From Weissella minor (GTDB lineage: Bacteria > Bacillota > Bacilli > Lactobacillales > Lactobacillaceae), in NCBI RefSeq assembly GCF_001437425.1, contig NZ_JQCD01000024.1:124001-188000 (forward strand): a stretch of 64,000 nt of DNA, written 5' to 3'. Shown here piece after piece: positions 17,945-26,454 of this stretch. Numbering within the stretch: position 1 is the stretch's first letter; every line of letters starts with the position of its first letter. The notes beneath the pieces were generated by a model. The model did not search any database and was not told where the DNA came from. It saw nothing but the letters and a program-made list of their open reading frames with translations. The position numbers and the translations under genes were made by a program.

Positions 17945-18318
17945 AAGTGAACCCCCTAAGTTGGATGATAATGTTTAACCTAGGGGGGTTACTTTTTGAC
18001 AAAATATGCAAATTAATTTAAAGCATTAGTAGTCAGAGAATATCTCGAGAATAATAAATCGCTATCTCAAATCGCACGAGATTTTAATAGCACATCGCCA
18101 AAAATATTGCGGACGTGGACTAATCGATGCGAAAGCTTTTTCACTTAACTAAATATATGCCAGTTATAATAAATTTAAAAAGCAATTTGAATCGTTCATT
18201 CAGTATTACAATAATGATCGTATAAAAGAAAAACTCGGTGGCCTAACTCCTATTGAATATAGAAGAAGGGCCACCGAGAAAATGAGTGGATTTTTTGTCC
18301 AACCTAATGGATTCACTT
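17945..18318 (+). mobile_element. Internally deleted IS3-family element remnant
   Basis: Imperfect terminal inverted repeats begin AAGTGAACCCCCTAAGTTGG (left) and, on the opposite strand, AAGTGAATCCATTAGGTTGG (right). Inside the left end is an OrfA-like helix-turn-helix frame (KALVVREYLE, then SLSQIARDFNS) broken by a stop. At the right end is the OrfB tail YYNNDRIKEKLGGLTPIEYR, the characteristic IS3 integrase C-terminus. The DDE core is missing, so about 374 bp remain of an expected 1.3-1.5 kb. A CCCCCTA/TAGGGGG hairpin at the left end resembles read-through blockers at IS ends. No clear target duplication. Confidence 0.85.
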
Positions 18319-18344
18319 TAAAAGATGCTGAGCTTTTTAATTGT

Positions 18345-18437
18345 TTAATGTGAGCGGTGCTTATGCTGAATCTTATCCATAATGCCACTGGCATAGGCTG
18401 CGATAGTGGATCCAATTACATCTAAAATTTCAAACAT
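18345..18437 (-). CDS. Putative amphipathic small peptide (30 aa)
   Basis: Encodes 30 residues starting MFEILDVIGSTIAAYASGIM and ending in a basic His-rich tail (DKIQHKHRSH). The first 24 residues project as an amphipathic helix, reminiscent of delta-haemolysin or phenol-soluble modulin peptides and of membrane-acting type I toxins. AAGGAG stands 8 bases before the ATG, a strong argument for translation. It lies 41 bp downstream of, and in the same direction as, the 183-codon gene ending at 18479, so it is probably cotranscribed with it. No close family recognised. Confidence 0.5.
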   Translation of the reverse strand: MFEILDVIGSTIAAYASGIMDKIQHKHRSH

Positions 18438-18478
18438 GGCAAATGCTCCTTGTGTGTCATTTAGACGGTTAAATTTAA

Positions 18479-19030
18479 TTATTTAGGTTCAACTTCATAA
18501 CGGGCAGTGCGCAATTCTTTACGTTGTGCCTTCGTTGGACGATATAGGAAGTCAAAGTAAGCTGAACGCCAGTCATCAAATGAAGCCGCCATATTTGCAA
18601 TGTCATCAGGAATGTCTTCGCGAGGAATGCGATCCAAATCAGGATGTTTAGCAATATAGTCAGCCATCCAAGCTTGAATTTTTTCATGGCCAGCATTTTC
18701 AGCGTCAACGTTAAACCAGTTGGTTGCTTCATAGTGAATGTTTTCGTCAGGAACTTCGAAAAGTTCCATTGTTCCGTGGACTTTAAATGGACGAATCAAC
18801 TTAACATCAGGGTTAAATTTCCAAATAAAGTCACCATCTTCGGTTGCTTCAACATCTTCTAATTGCACGACCGCACCGGCCATGTTAGAAGGAAGACCAG
18901 CTTCTTTCAATGCGTATGAGGTAACAACTAGGTCACCACGATGATCAGTATTAAAATTATAAATAACGCCAGTTTTTGCGCCAACGAGAATGTCGATAAG
19001 GACTTGTGGTTCCATTCCAACTGCTTGCAT
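18479..19030 (-). CDS. Uncharacterised protein (183 aa)
   Basis: A soluble acidic protein of up to 183 residues that I cannot place in a family. The first half (to about 95) is strand-rich and ends with PFKVHGTMELFEVPDE. The second half is helical with WMADYIAKHPDLDRIP and a basic tail (RPTKAQRKELRTARYE). No signal sequence or membrane segment. The ribosome binding site before ATG 19030 is weak (AGCAGGT); an internal ATG five codons in is an alternative start. Its codon use resembles the core genome, so it is probably native rather than part of the neighbouring islet. Confidence 0.75.
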   Translation of the reverse strand: MQAVGMEPQVLIDILVGAKTGVIYNFNTDHRGDLVVTSYALKEAGLPSNMAGAVVQLEDVEATEDGDFIWKFNPDVKLIRPFKVHGTMELFEVPDENIHYEATNWFNVDAENAGHEKIQAWMADYIAKHPDLDRIPREDIPDDIANMAASFDDWRSAYFDFLYRPTKAQRKELRTARYEVEPK

Positions 19031-19218
19031 GATGGATAATACCTGCTTTCAAATTATATTTCATTCCATTCTAGCAAATACGGACTGATAATGCATTTTA
19101 TTTTTATAGAAATGCGAGATTGGTCGTTGATATGGGCGAAATTATCGCCCAATTCTGTTAAACTAAAGTATTAGATAACTGACAAGATTACACACAAGCA
19201 ACGAAGTGGAGAGATACA

Positions 19219-20091
19219 ATGGCACATACAGTGGGCGAAATTGTGCAAGCGACGGTGACAGATGAAAATCAATCACATTATTTTGCACAAATTGATGGCA
19301 CAACTTATGAAGTAAATAAACAAGAATTAGATGACACCCTAGCTTTTGGGGATACAGTAACTGGTTTTGCATATGAAAACAATCAACATGATTTAGCGAT
19401 TACAACGAAGCTTCCTGAAGTACGTTTAGGACGTTTTGCTTTTGCGACGGTGACCGATATCAGACGTGATTTGGGTGTCTTTGTCGACATCGGATTGCCA
19501 GATAAGGATGTCGTTGTTTCATTGGATGAATTACCTACAATCAAGGAATTATGGCCACAACGTGGAGATCGTCTATTAATTACTTTGCGCGTTGATAAGA
19601 AAGAGCGTTTGTGGGGTGAATTAGCACCGGCAGAAGTTTATCAAGCATTACGTGTCCCAGCTAAGAAGACGATGCAAAACAAAAACGTGAAGGCAACGGT
19701 TTATCGTCTAAAGATGGTGGGAACGTATGCCTTAACGGATGACTATCATTTCGGTTTTATTCATCCCGATGAGCGTTATCGTGAGCCACGTTTAGGTGAA
19801 AAGTTAGATGCACGTGTGATTGGTGTACGTGAAGATGGTTCATTGAACCTATCATTGCGTCCACGTGCCTACGAATCAATTGGGGATGATGCGCAAATGA
19901 TTTTGACATTGTTGCAATCTTCAAATAATCACATGTTACCTTATAACGATAAGTCTGATCCAAAGAAGATTAAGCAATACTTCAATATGTCAAAGGGACA
20001 ATTTAAGCGTGCCTTGGGAAATCTTTATAAGCAACGTTTGATTACGCAAGATGAGCAAGGTGTTTATTTGGTGGAACAAGAGGAAAAATAG
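19219..20091 (+). CDS. cvfB: S1-domain RNA-binding protein, CvfB family
   Basis: Predicted RNA-binding regulator related to staphylococcal CvfB and B. subtilis YitL. Its 290 residues contain tandem S1-like beta barrels. The clearest is GRFAFATVTDIRRDLGVFVDIGLPDKDVVVS-type sequence at about 71-100, and a second covers about 150-225 with GEKLDARVIGVREDGSLNLSLRPR. A C-terminal winged-helix domain follows (SKGQFKRALGNLYKQRLI, about 255-275). GTGGAGAG precedes ATG 19219. It leads a run in which xerD starts 3 bp after its stop. Confidence 0.9.
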   Translation: MAHTVGEIVQATVTDENQSHYFAQIDGTTYEVNKQELDDTLAFGDTVTGFAYENNQHDLAITTKLPEVRLGRFAFATVTDIRRDLGVFVDIGLPDKDVVVSLDELPTIKELWPQRGDRLLITLRVDKKERLWGELAPAEVYQALRVPAKKTMQNKNVKATVYRLKMVGTYALTDDYHFGFIHPDERYREPRLGEKLDARVIGVREDGSLNLSLRPRAYESIGDDAQMILTLLQSSNNHMLPYNDKSDPKKIKQYFNMSKGQFKRALGNLYKQRLITQDEQGVYLVEQEEK

Positions 20092-20094
20092 CTT

Positions 20095-21009
20095 ATGGCT
20101 GAAACTTCAGTAGGTCCATATTCTGACCAACTGGCTGATTATTTGCATTACGTTACGGTTGAACGTGGTTTATCAGCAAATACACGGGCATCTTATCGTC
20201 AAGATTTGGTTCAATTTTTTAATTATTTAATTAAAGAAAAAGATAGTTGTCCTTTAAAAGATGTAGATCGTTTTACGATTTTAGATTTTTTAAAAGTATT
20301 AGAAGGACAGGGGAAATCACGAAATACAGTGATTCATATGGTGTCATCCCTGCGGAAATTCTTTCAGTATGCATTTAATAATCAATTACTCGATAAGAAT
20401 CCGATGGATCAAGTTGATCCGCCCAAAAAGGCGCAATCCTTACCAGCGGTCTTAACGGTTTCAGAAGTAGATGCACTATTGGCTGTGCCTGATACAAATA
20501 CCCCCTTGGGTTTACGAAATCGTACCATGCTGGAAGTGATGTATGCGACTGGATTACGTGTTACTGAATTGGTAAATCTTAAGTTAGATGATTTACATCT
20601 TGAAATTGGCTTAATTCAAACGCTTGGAAAAGGGGATAAAGAGCGGATTATTCCGATTGGCGATGTCGCAGTAAAATGGTTAAAGCGATATTTACAAGAA
20701 AGTCGTCCTTTCTTGGGCAAGCAGCAACAAGCAGATGTTATCTTTTTAAATGATCATGGTCGCAAATTGACGCGCCAAGGGGTTTGGAAGTTGATAAAAC
20801 AAATGGTACAACGGGCCGGAATTACAAAAGATGTATCGCCACATACATTACGCCATTCATTTGCGACGCACATTCTAGAAAATGGGGCTGATTTGCGAAT
20901 CGTACAAGAGCTATTAGGTCATTCTGATATCTCAACAACCCAGATTTATACTCATATCTCAGATAAGCGTTTGACTGAAGTTTATGAAAAGACGCATCCA
21001 CGAGCGTAA
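20095..21009 (+). CDS. xerD: Tyrosine recombinase XerD
   Basis: Site-specific recombinase that resolves chromosome dimers at dif with XerC/XerS. The 304 residues have an N-terminal SAM-like core-binding domain (about 8-95) and the catalytic domain. Active-site residues are visible: R155 in TGLRVTELVNL, H250 and R253 in HTLRHSFATH, H276 in LLGHSDISTTQ, and nucleophile Y285 in IYTHIS. Its place next to cvfB, ribT and scpAB is the conserved location of xerD in lactobacilli, so it is housekeeping rather than phage-borne. Confidence 0.93.
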   Translation: MAETSVGPYSDQLADYLHYVTVERGLSANTRASYRQDLVQFFNYLIKEKDSCPLKDVDRFTILDFLKVLEGQGKSRNTVIHMVSSLRKFFQYAFNNQLLDKNPMDQVDPPKKAQSLPAVLTVSEVDALLAVPDTNTPLGLRNRTMLEVMYATGLRVTELVNLKLDDLHLEIGLIQTLGKGDKERIIPIGDVAVKWLKRYLQESRPFLGKQQQADVIFLNDHGRKLTRQGVWKLIKQMVQRAGITKDVSPHTLRHSFATHILENGADLRIVQELLGHSDISTTQIYTHISDKRLTEVYEKTHPRA

Positions 21010-21036
21010 ACAAAATCATCATTGAGGAGGATACCC

Positions 21037-21411
21037 ATGTTAATTACAGTACGTGATGATAAGCGGAAAATAGCAATGGGATTGCTATCATATTTGCCAG
21101 AATATAAAGATATTAGTGTGACACAACGTGAAATGGATTGGTATTTAGCCGCACCTAATCGTCAACTCTACCTATGGCAAGATGATAAAAGTCATCATTT
21201 TATGGGATTAGTTGGAACTGAAGCTGTATTCGATTCACTTGTCGTGCATCATTTGATTTTTAGTGTTGAAGTTGCCTCCAATGATCGATTTGCTTTACGT
21301 AAGGCGATGTTGGATGCTTTACAGAGACAAAATCAAACAAAAGTAATTATGGGAAATGTCCGTAATCAGCGTTTGATTAACGAATGGCGGGAGCAACAAA
21401 CCCATGAATGA
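21037..21411 (+). CDS. ribT: RibT-like GNAT acyltransferase
   Basis: Small GNAT-fold protein of 124 residues similar to RibT, which lies in the B. subtilis riboflavin operon; its substrate is not established. The N-terminal KRKIAMGLLSYLPEYKD and the strand YLWQDDKSHHFMGLVG are typical of the family. The ATG at 21037 has a strong AGGAGG site at 21026-21031; an in-frame TTG at 21022 would overlap that site. The stop overlaps the scpA start by 8 bp, indicating translational coupling. Here it is separated from other riboflavin genes. Confidence 0.8.
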   Translation: MLITVRDDKRKIAMGLLSYLPEYKDISVTQREMDWYLAAPNRQLYLWQDDKSHHFMGLVGTEAVFDSLVVHHLIFSVEVASNDRFALRKAMLDALQRQNQTKVIMGNVRNQRLINEWREQQTHE

Positions 21412-22180
21412 TGCGTTAACCTATCATTTAGAAGATTTTGATGGTCCGCTGGATTTGTTGTTACATTTGATTCGGGTTAACGAAATGGATATTTTTGATA
21501 TTCAAATTACAAAAATTACGCAACAATATCTTGATTTTATCCATCAAGCGGAGGAGCGAAATTTAGATATTGCCGGGGATTTTTTGGTAATGGCAGCTAA
21601 TTTGATGGCAATCAAATCAAATGATTTGCTACCAGCTGTTGATTCAAATGTTGATGCAGAATTAGCCGAATATGTTGATGAAGTTGATCCGAAAGTTGCA
21701 CTTATGCAACAGTTGTTGGATTATCAGCAATATCAAGAAGCCGCAACACAACTACGTGAAATGGAAGAAGATCGGCAACTGCAATTTTCAAGATCACCTG
21801 AGACGCATGATCCAATGGCGGATGTTCAAGTACTACCGACAGCTGATGACATTGAAGTGAATGAATTACAACAAGCATTTAATAAATTATTAGAACGTCG
21901 ACAAATTCAGATTGGTCGAAAGAAAATTAGATCATTAGCACCAGCACGACCATCAATTGAACAAAAAATGATTGAAATTAAAGCGAGTTTTGCTGATGGT
22001 GCGACGCGGAATTTTGAGCATTTGTTTGCACCAGACGCACCCAAAACTGAGATTATTGTGACTTTTCTAGGAGTTCTAGAATTAGTACGACATCAACAAC
22101 TATCAGTTATCCAAACTGATAATTTTGACAATATTATTTTGAAAAGGCATGCAGAGATTAATGACGAAATTAACAAATGA
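21404..22180 (+). CDS. scpA: Segregation and condensation protein A
   Basis: Kleisin subunit that bridges SMC heads in the bacterial condensin. The 258 residues begin with the family signature YHLEDFDGPLDLLLHLIRVNEMDIFDI and continue with ITQQYLDFI. The middle is acidic and the C-terminal winged helix (about 185-255: FLGVLELVRHQQLSVIQTDNFDNI) contacts the SMC head. Its end overlaps the start of scpB by 20 bp. Confidence 0.95.
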   Translation: MNDALTYHLEDFDGPLDLLLHLIRVNEMDIFDIQITKITQQYLDFIHQAEERNLDIAGDFLVMAANLMAIKSNDLLPAVDSNVDAELAEYVDEVDPKVALMQQLLDYQQYQEAATQLREMEEDRQLQFSRSPETHDPMADVQVLPTADDIEVNELQQAFNKLLERRQIQIGRKKIRSLAPARPSIEQKMIEIKASFADGATRNFEHLFAPDAPKTEIIVTFLGVLELVRHQQLSVIQTDNFDNIILKRHAEINDEINK

Positions 22181-22790
22181 TGCACAAGTGGAAGCTTTGT
22201 TATTTGTATCAGGGGATGAAGGGGTAAAACTATCTGAATTGACGGCGGCGATAGAATGCACGGAGTCAACTATTTTAGACAGTATTGCCCGCTTACAAGC
22301 TAAATATATTGAAGATGAAGCAAGTGCATTGATGCTAGTGAAACATGGACAGCAATATCAATTGGTGACTAAAAGCGAATTAGCACCGACGGTCCATCAA
22401 TATTTCACAGCGCCGATTACATCAAACTTGTCACAATCAGCATTGGAAGTTTTGGCGATTGTGGCGTATCAACAGCCGATTACTAGAATTTCGATTGATG
22501 AATTACGCGGCATAAAATCCAATGCCATGTTGCAAAAGTTGGTGATGCGAAATCTAATTAGTGTCCAAGGCCGTGCGGAAGAAATTGGACGTCCTAATTT
22601 ATATGGAACAACCGATTATTTCTTGGATTATTTTGGCTTAGATACTTTAGATGAATTACCTGAACTTGGAACTGCTGCTGCATTGGAACACTTGCAAATG
22701 AGTGATGATCGCGAAGATGAAGTTCCATTATTTGAAGAAACACAATCAGCATTTAAGACTGATTTACTAGATGAAAGTGAGAAACAATAA
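22161..22790 (+). CDS. scpB: Segregation and condensation protein B
   Basis: Dimeric winged-helix partner of ScpA in the SMC complex, needed for chromosome segregation. It has 209 residues from ATG 22161 (an in-frame ATG lies 12 bp upstream with a poorly spaced site). Hallmarks are VEALLFVSGDEGVKLSEL at the start, ALEVLAIVAYQQPITRISIDELRG around 92-115, and the GRPNLYGTTDYFLDYFGL motif near 146. Overlaps scpA and is followed by rluB one base after its stop. Confidence 0.94.
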   Translation: MTKLTNDAQVEALLFVSGDEGVKLSELTAAIECTESTILDSIARLQAKYIEDEASALMLVKHGQQYQLVTKSELAPTVHQYFTAPITSNLSQSALEVLAIVAYQQPITRISIDELRGIKSNAMLQKLVMRNLISVQGRAEEIGRPNLYGTTDYFLDYFGLDTLDELPELGTAAALEHLQMSDDREDEVPLFEETQSAFKTDLLDESEKQ

Positions 22791-22791
22791 T

Positions 22792-23562
22792 ATGGCAGAA
22801 CGTTTGCAAAAGGTTATGGCACAAGCTGGCGTGGCCTCACGTCGAGCTTCAGAAAAATTGATTACTGATGGACGTGTTACTGTGAATGGTAAGACCATCA
22901 CAGAATTAGGGACGAAGGTTGAACCACACGATAAGATTGAAGTGAATGGTGAACCTGTTGAAGGAAATGAAAAGAAGGTTTATTTCTTGCTTAATAAGCC
23001 TCGTGAAGTTGTGACAACGGCTTCTGATGATAAAGATCGTGCAACAGTGCTAGACATTTTGAAAGATGTGCCGCAACGTGTGTATCCTGTTGGCCGTCTA
23101 GATTATGATACAACTGGTGTGCTCTTGTTAACCAATGATGGTGATTTAGCTAATCAATTGATGCATCCAAAGTATAATATTGATAAAGTCTATGTTGCTA
23201 AGGTTAAAGGGATTCCAAGTAACGATGATTTGAAGGCCCTCCGTTTGGGTGTGACTGTGCATACAGTTGAGAAGAACCGTCACAAGACTTATCATGCTGC
23301 ACCTGCTAAAGCTGAAATTGTGGCCGTAGATCGTGCGAAAAACACGGCGATTGTTCGTTTAACGATTCATGAAGGGCGTTACCATCAAGTAAAGGAAATG
23401 ATGAAAGCAGTGAATCATCCTGTGTTGAAGTTGACGCGTGAACGTTATGGTTTGCTTGATGTCACAGACTTGGCACCAGGTGAATATCGTGAATTGACGT
23501 ATGATGAAGTTCAAGCCCTTAAGCAAGGGAAACAGTATCGTCGTTCATCAGGACGCTTATAA
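22792..23562 (+). CDS. rluB: 23S rRNA pseudouridine synthase, RluB type
   Basis: Isomerises a helix 90-region uridine of 23S rRNA (position 2605 in E. coli numbering). The 256 residues start with an S4 RNA-binding domain (ERLQKVMAQAGVASRRASEKLI, GRVTVNGK). The RsuA-family catalytic motif GRLDYDTTGVLLLTNDGDLANQL follows, with the catalytic Asp near 106, and then EGRYHQVKEMMKAVNHPVLKLTRERYG. ATG 22792 is preferred because it gives the family's usual N-terminus. Last gene of the cvfB-xerD-ribT-scpAB run. Confidence 0.93.
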   Translation: MAERLQKVMAQAGVASRRASEKLITDGRVTVNGKTITELGTKVEPHDKIEVNGEPVEGNEKKVYFLLNKPREVVTTASDDKDRATVLDILKDVPQRVYPVGRLDYDTTGVLLLTNDGDLANQLMHPKYNIDKVYVAKVKGIPSNDDLKALRLGVTVHTVEKNRHKTYHAAPAKAEIVAVDRAKNTAIVRLTIHEGRYHQVKEMMKAVNHPVLKLTRERYGLLDVTDLAPGEYRELTYDEVQALKQGKQYRRSSGRL

Positions 23563-23563
23563 T

Positions 23564-23610
23564 AAAAAAAGATTGAATTTGTCAAATTTTGACGTTCAAT
23601 CTTTTTTTTT
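23564..23610 (+). terminator. Terminator after rluB
   Basis: AAAAAAAGATTGAA pairs with TTCAATCTTTTTTTT, with an inner GTCAAA/TTTGAC stem, then a nine-T tract. Confidence 0.9.
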
Positions 23611-23662
23611 GTGATAGAATCGATTACAATTATAGGTAAATTTAATTTGGAGAGGGAGATAA

Positions 23663-24121
23663 ATGACATTTTATACGATTGAATTCTTAAAGAATCAAAA
23701 TGACTCAATGGGTGTAATTTACTGGAGTATGTTTTTGATTCTATTGGTTACGTTCGCTGGGTTGGAGCTAATGTATGTGAAAAATAGACAACGCGGGCGC
23801 TATCGTGATTTTGCGATTCTAGTCTTATTGGTTGCATTTTTTGTGATTGGGTTACGAATTGAAGCTTTGGATGGTTTGAAGCAGGTTACGAATAACAAGT
23901 CACAATTAGTAACGGTTTTGGAGCAAGTAGCAGATAGTGAGGGCGTTTCAAAGGACAAAGTGGCGATTGATAATCAAACGGTTTCATCTAATATGATTGT
24001 TAAAGTAGATAAAGAATACTTTGAATTGAAATTTAATAATGATATGAATAGTTACACACTTTCACCAGCAACAGTGACAGTGCCAGATAAGCAGATAGAA
24101 GTAAAAACGGGGGATAAGTAA
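23663..24121 (+). CDS. DUF3290 family membrane protein
   Basis: A 152-residue protein with two membrane segments, about 17-38 and 50-68, and a C-terminal soluble part of about 80 residues (mixed strands and helices, ending in ...VEVKTGDK-like charged residues). The pattern fits DUF3290, usually encoded directly upstream of a DUF421 protein. The two proteins probably form a membrane complex; function unknown. GGAGAGGGAG lies before the ATG, and its TAA overlaps the next start codon (TAATG). Confidence 0.8.
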   Translation: MTFYTIEFLKNQNDSMGVIYWSMFLILLVTFAGLELMYVKNRQRGRYRDFAILVLLVAFFVIGLRIEALDGLKQVTNNKSQLVTVLEQVADSEGVSKDKVAIDNQTVSSNMIVKVDKEYFELKFNNDMNSYTLSPATVTVPDKQIEVKTGDK

Positions 24122-24780
24122 TGGGTGATTACGCAAATATTATCATTAAATTAGCCGTTGGAATTGTCGCCCTAATTGTTCAAATCAACATCTTGGGTAA
24201 AGGTAATTTAGCACCGATTTCGGCGATGGATCAAGTTCAAAACTATGTTTTAGGTGGAATTATTGGAGGTGTTATCTACAATAAGGACATCACCACTTTA
24301 CAATTCGTGATGGTTTTGATGATTTGGACATTTTTGGTATTGGCTTTGAAGATGGCCAAAGAGTATAGCTATACCATCCGAAGCATTATTGACGGACGTC
24401 CAGTTGTTGTTATCAGACGTGGCCAAATTGAAATGGATGCCATTTTACGGCTAGGTTTATCAGCGAATGAATTAATGTTCAAATTACGCGCCAGTGGTTT
24501 TGATGAAATCCAACAAGTTAAATTAGCAACTTTGGAACAAAATGGGCAATTGACAGTTGATAAATATGGGGAAGAAGATACCAAATATCCGATTATTCAA
24601 GATGGTCAAGTAAATATGGGCCTATTGGAAGTTATTGAAAAGGATCAGAGTTGGGTCGAAAAACAAGTGAAAGCGCAGTATCCAGATAAGCAAGTAACTG
24701 ATGTTTATTTGGGTGAATTTATTCATGGGAAAGTGACATTGTACATGTTCCCTGAAGCCAAAAAATTTAAAAAGCGTTAA
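24121..24780 (+). CDS. DUF421 (YetF-like) membrane protein
   Basis: Three predicted membrane segments within residues 5-80 are followed by the conserved soluble DUF421 domain: IRSIIDGRPVVVIRRGQI near 81-98, LMFKLRASGFDEIQQV near 118-133, and LATLEQNGQLTV near 135-147. YetF proteins of B. subtilis are in this family, with proposed roles in spore germination or stress; for lactic acid bacteria the role is unknown. Starts on the last base of the DUF3290 stop codon, so translation is coupled. Confidence 0.88.
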   Translation: MGDYANIIIKLAVGIVALIVQINILGKGNLAPISAMDQVQNYVLGGIIGGVIYNKDITTLQFVMVLMIWTFLVLALKMAKEYSYTIRSIIDGRPVVVIRRGQIEMDAILRLGLSANELMFKLRASGFDEIQQVKLATLEQNGQLTVDKYGEEDTKYPIIQDGQVNMGLLEVIEKDQSWVEKQVKAQYPDKQVTDVYLGEFIHGKVTLYMFPEAKKFKKR

Positions 24781-24792
24781 TTTTAAACAAAT

Positions 24793-24829
24793 AAAAAGCA
24801 ATCAACATAAGCGTTGATTGCTTTTTTAT
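24793..24829. terminator. Bidirectional terminator between DUF421 and lactate permease genes
   Basis: A perfect 14-bp stem (AAAAAGCAATCAAC and complement) with A and T tracts on opposite sides, placed between convergent genes. Confidence 0.9.
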
Positions 24830-24830
24830 T

Positions 24831-26423
24831 TTACAAGAAAATGTAAATTGAGATAACTAAGAGGACAATGTAAATGACGGCAGGAATGGCAGTCTTACGT
24901 AGTACTTGGCCTTCTTGACCTGAGAAACCAACAACACCGTTAACTGAAACGATATTATGGATACAAATCATATTACCAATAGCCCCACCAATAACTTGGG
25001 CAGCTAAGACCATCGCTTTATCTAAACCAGCATCTGTCGCGACGTTAGCCTGGATTGATGAGAAAGTAAGCGTAGAAACAGTTGCACTACCAGTAACGAA
25101 TGAACCGACAGCACCGAGGACAGGCGCAATCATGAGCCAAACATTGTTTAGATGCGTTGCCATGAATGAAGCGAGGTAATTCGGCATGCTGACAAGATTA
25201 GCCGTATTGAAATTTGTGTTCGTAAAGACTTGCACCATAATCAATGTCACAACTAATGCGCTTAAGGTTGACTTCATTGAGATGGCGATATCTTTAACTT
25301 CGCTTTGGAAGGCGATTGGTGACTTCTTATGCATGAGTAGTGTCACAATTGAAACTAGTAGCAGCACAGTACCTGGAGAAGCCAAAATGAGCCAATCAGA
25401 GCTAATACCTTTAAATCCAAGAATATTATTTACAGACAGATCGATTGCTGAATTTAATAGCGTATTGATTGGTGCAAATAGCTTTGGAAGGACCAAAAGT
25501 GAAACAACGAGAACATATGGAAGCCATGCCATGAATAATGACATATCTGACTTGAGTTCAGCTTCTTCAGTAGAACGTGGATATTGAATCCATGGATTTT
25601 GCTTAGTATTTTTAGGTAATAAGATATTAAACTTGATGGTTGCCATTGCAAAGACTAGCACGACAATCGGTGTTACGACTGACGTTAGTTCGTAACCAAT
25701 AAATGTTTGTGTGAAGAAGGCTGTTACAGAATAAACTAAACCAATCATCAAGGTCCAAGGTGCAACTTCAAGGGCTGACTTCATCTTATTGCTTGTGTAT
25801 TGGCTAGGCAAAAAGACAACCAAAAGCATCATTAACAACATCGGAACAAAAGTTCCACTAATCAGCTCTAAAGTCACAACTTGATGACTAACGGCATTTA
25901 ATTCAGCTGCATTGGCGGTCGCATTACTTAGTCCAACAGTAATTGGTGTTCCAACAGCACCAAATGAAACGGCTGTTGAATCAGATACTAGAGCCAAAAC
26001 AACGGCAGATAGGGGTTTAAAACCAAGTGTAATTAACAAAGGTGCGGTAACCATGGCGGGTGTTCCAAATCCGGAAACCCCTTCAATTAATGAACCAAAC
26101 AAGAACGCAACCAAAATTGCTTGTAGTCGCATATCTTGGGTGAGATTTGTGAACCCAATGTTAATTCGTTCAATGGAACCTGTATACTCCAAAGCACGAA
26201 GTAACATCAGGGCGCCAAATAGAATCCACGCGATTGGCAAAGTCTTGTGAATTCCTTGAAGCATTGAGGCACCAATTGCATCAGCGGGGACACTCCAAAC
26301 GAATATGCTTGAAATAATAATTAGGATAGCCGAAATGCTCATTCCTTTTACTGCGGACATGTTGAAAACCCCGAGTAGAATAACCGGAACAAGAATTGGT
26401 ATCATCGAAACTAATAGCTGCAT
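24831..26423 (-). CDS. lctP: L-lactate permease, LctP/LldP family
   Basis: Proton-coupled lactate/glycolate carrier of 530 residues with about twelve to fourteen hydrophobic segments. The family signature is clear: SLIEGVSGFGTPAMVTAPLL (about 112-131) and, in the C-terminal half, GAVGSFVTGSATVSTLTFSSI with IGGAIGNMICIHNIVSVNGVVG. AAGGAGTTTT precedes its ATG on the minus strand. The promoter carries a perfect catabolite-responsive element, so expression should fall when rapidly used sugars are present. This fits an uptake role when lactate is a late carbon source. Confidence 0.93.
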   Translation of the reverse strand: MQLLVSMIPILVPVILLGVFNMSAVKGMSISAILIIISSIFVWSVPADAIGASMLQGIHKTLPIAWILFGALMLLRALEYTGSIERINIGFTNLTQDMRLQAILVAFLFGSLIEGVSGFGTPAMVTAPLLITLGFKPLSAVVLALVSDSTAVSFGAVGTPITVGLSNATANAAELNAVSHQVVTLELISGTFVPMLLMMLLVVFLPSQYTSNKMKSALEVAPWTLMIGLVYSVTAFFTQTFIGYELTSVVTPIVVLVFAMATIKFNILLPKNTKQNPWIQYPRSTEEAELKSDMSLFMAWLPYVLVVSLLVLPKLFAPINTLLNSAIDLSVNNILGFKGISSDWLILASPGTVLLLVSIVTLLMHKKSPIAFQSEVKDIAISMKSTLSALVVTLIMVQVFTNTNFNTANLVSMPNYLASFMATHLNNVWLMIAPVLGAVGSFVTGSATVSTLTFSSIQANVATDAGLDKAMVLAAQVIGGAIGNMICIHNIVSVNGVVGFSGQEGQVLRKTAIPAVIYIVLLVISIYIFL

Positions 26424-26454
26424 AATCCTAAAACTCCTTTTTGTTTATAAGTAA

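Noticed and set aside
20095-21009. XerD considered as an integrase of a mobile element
   Set aside because: Its neighbours (cvfB, ribT, scpA, scpB, rluB) are the conserved housekeeping context, and no att-like repeats or cargo genes flank it.
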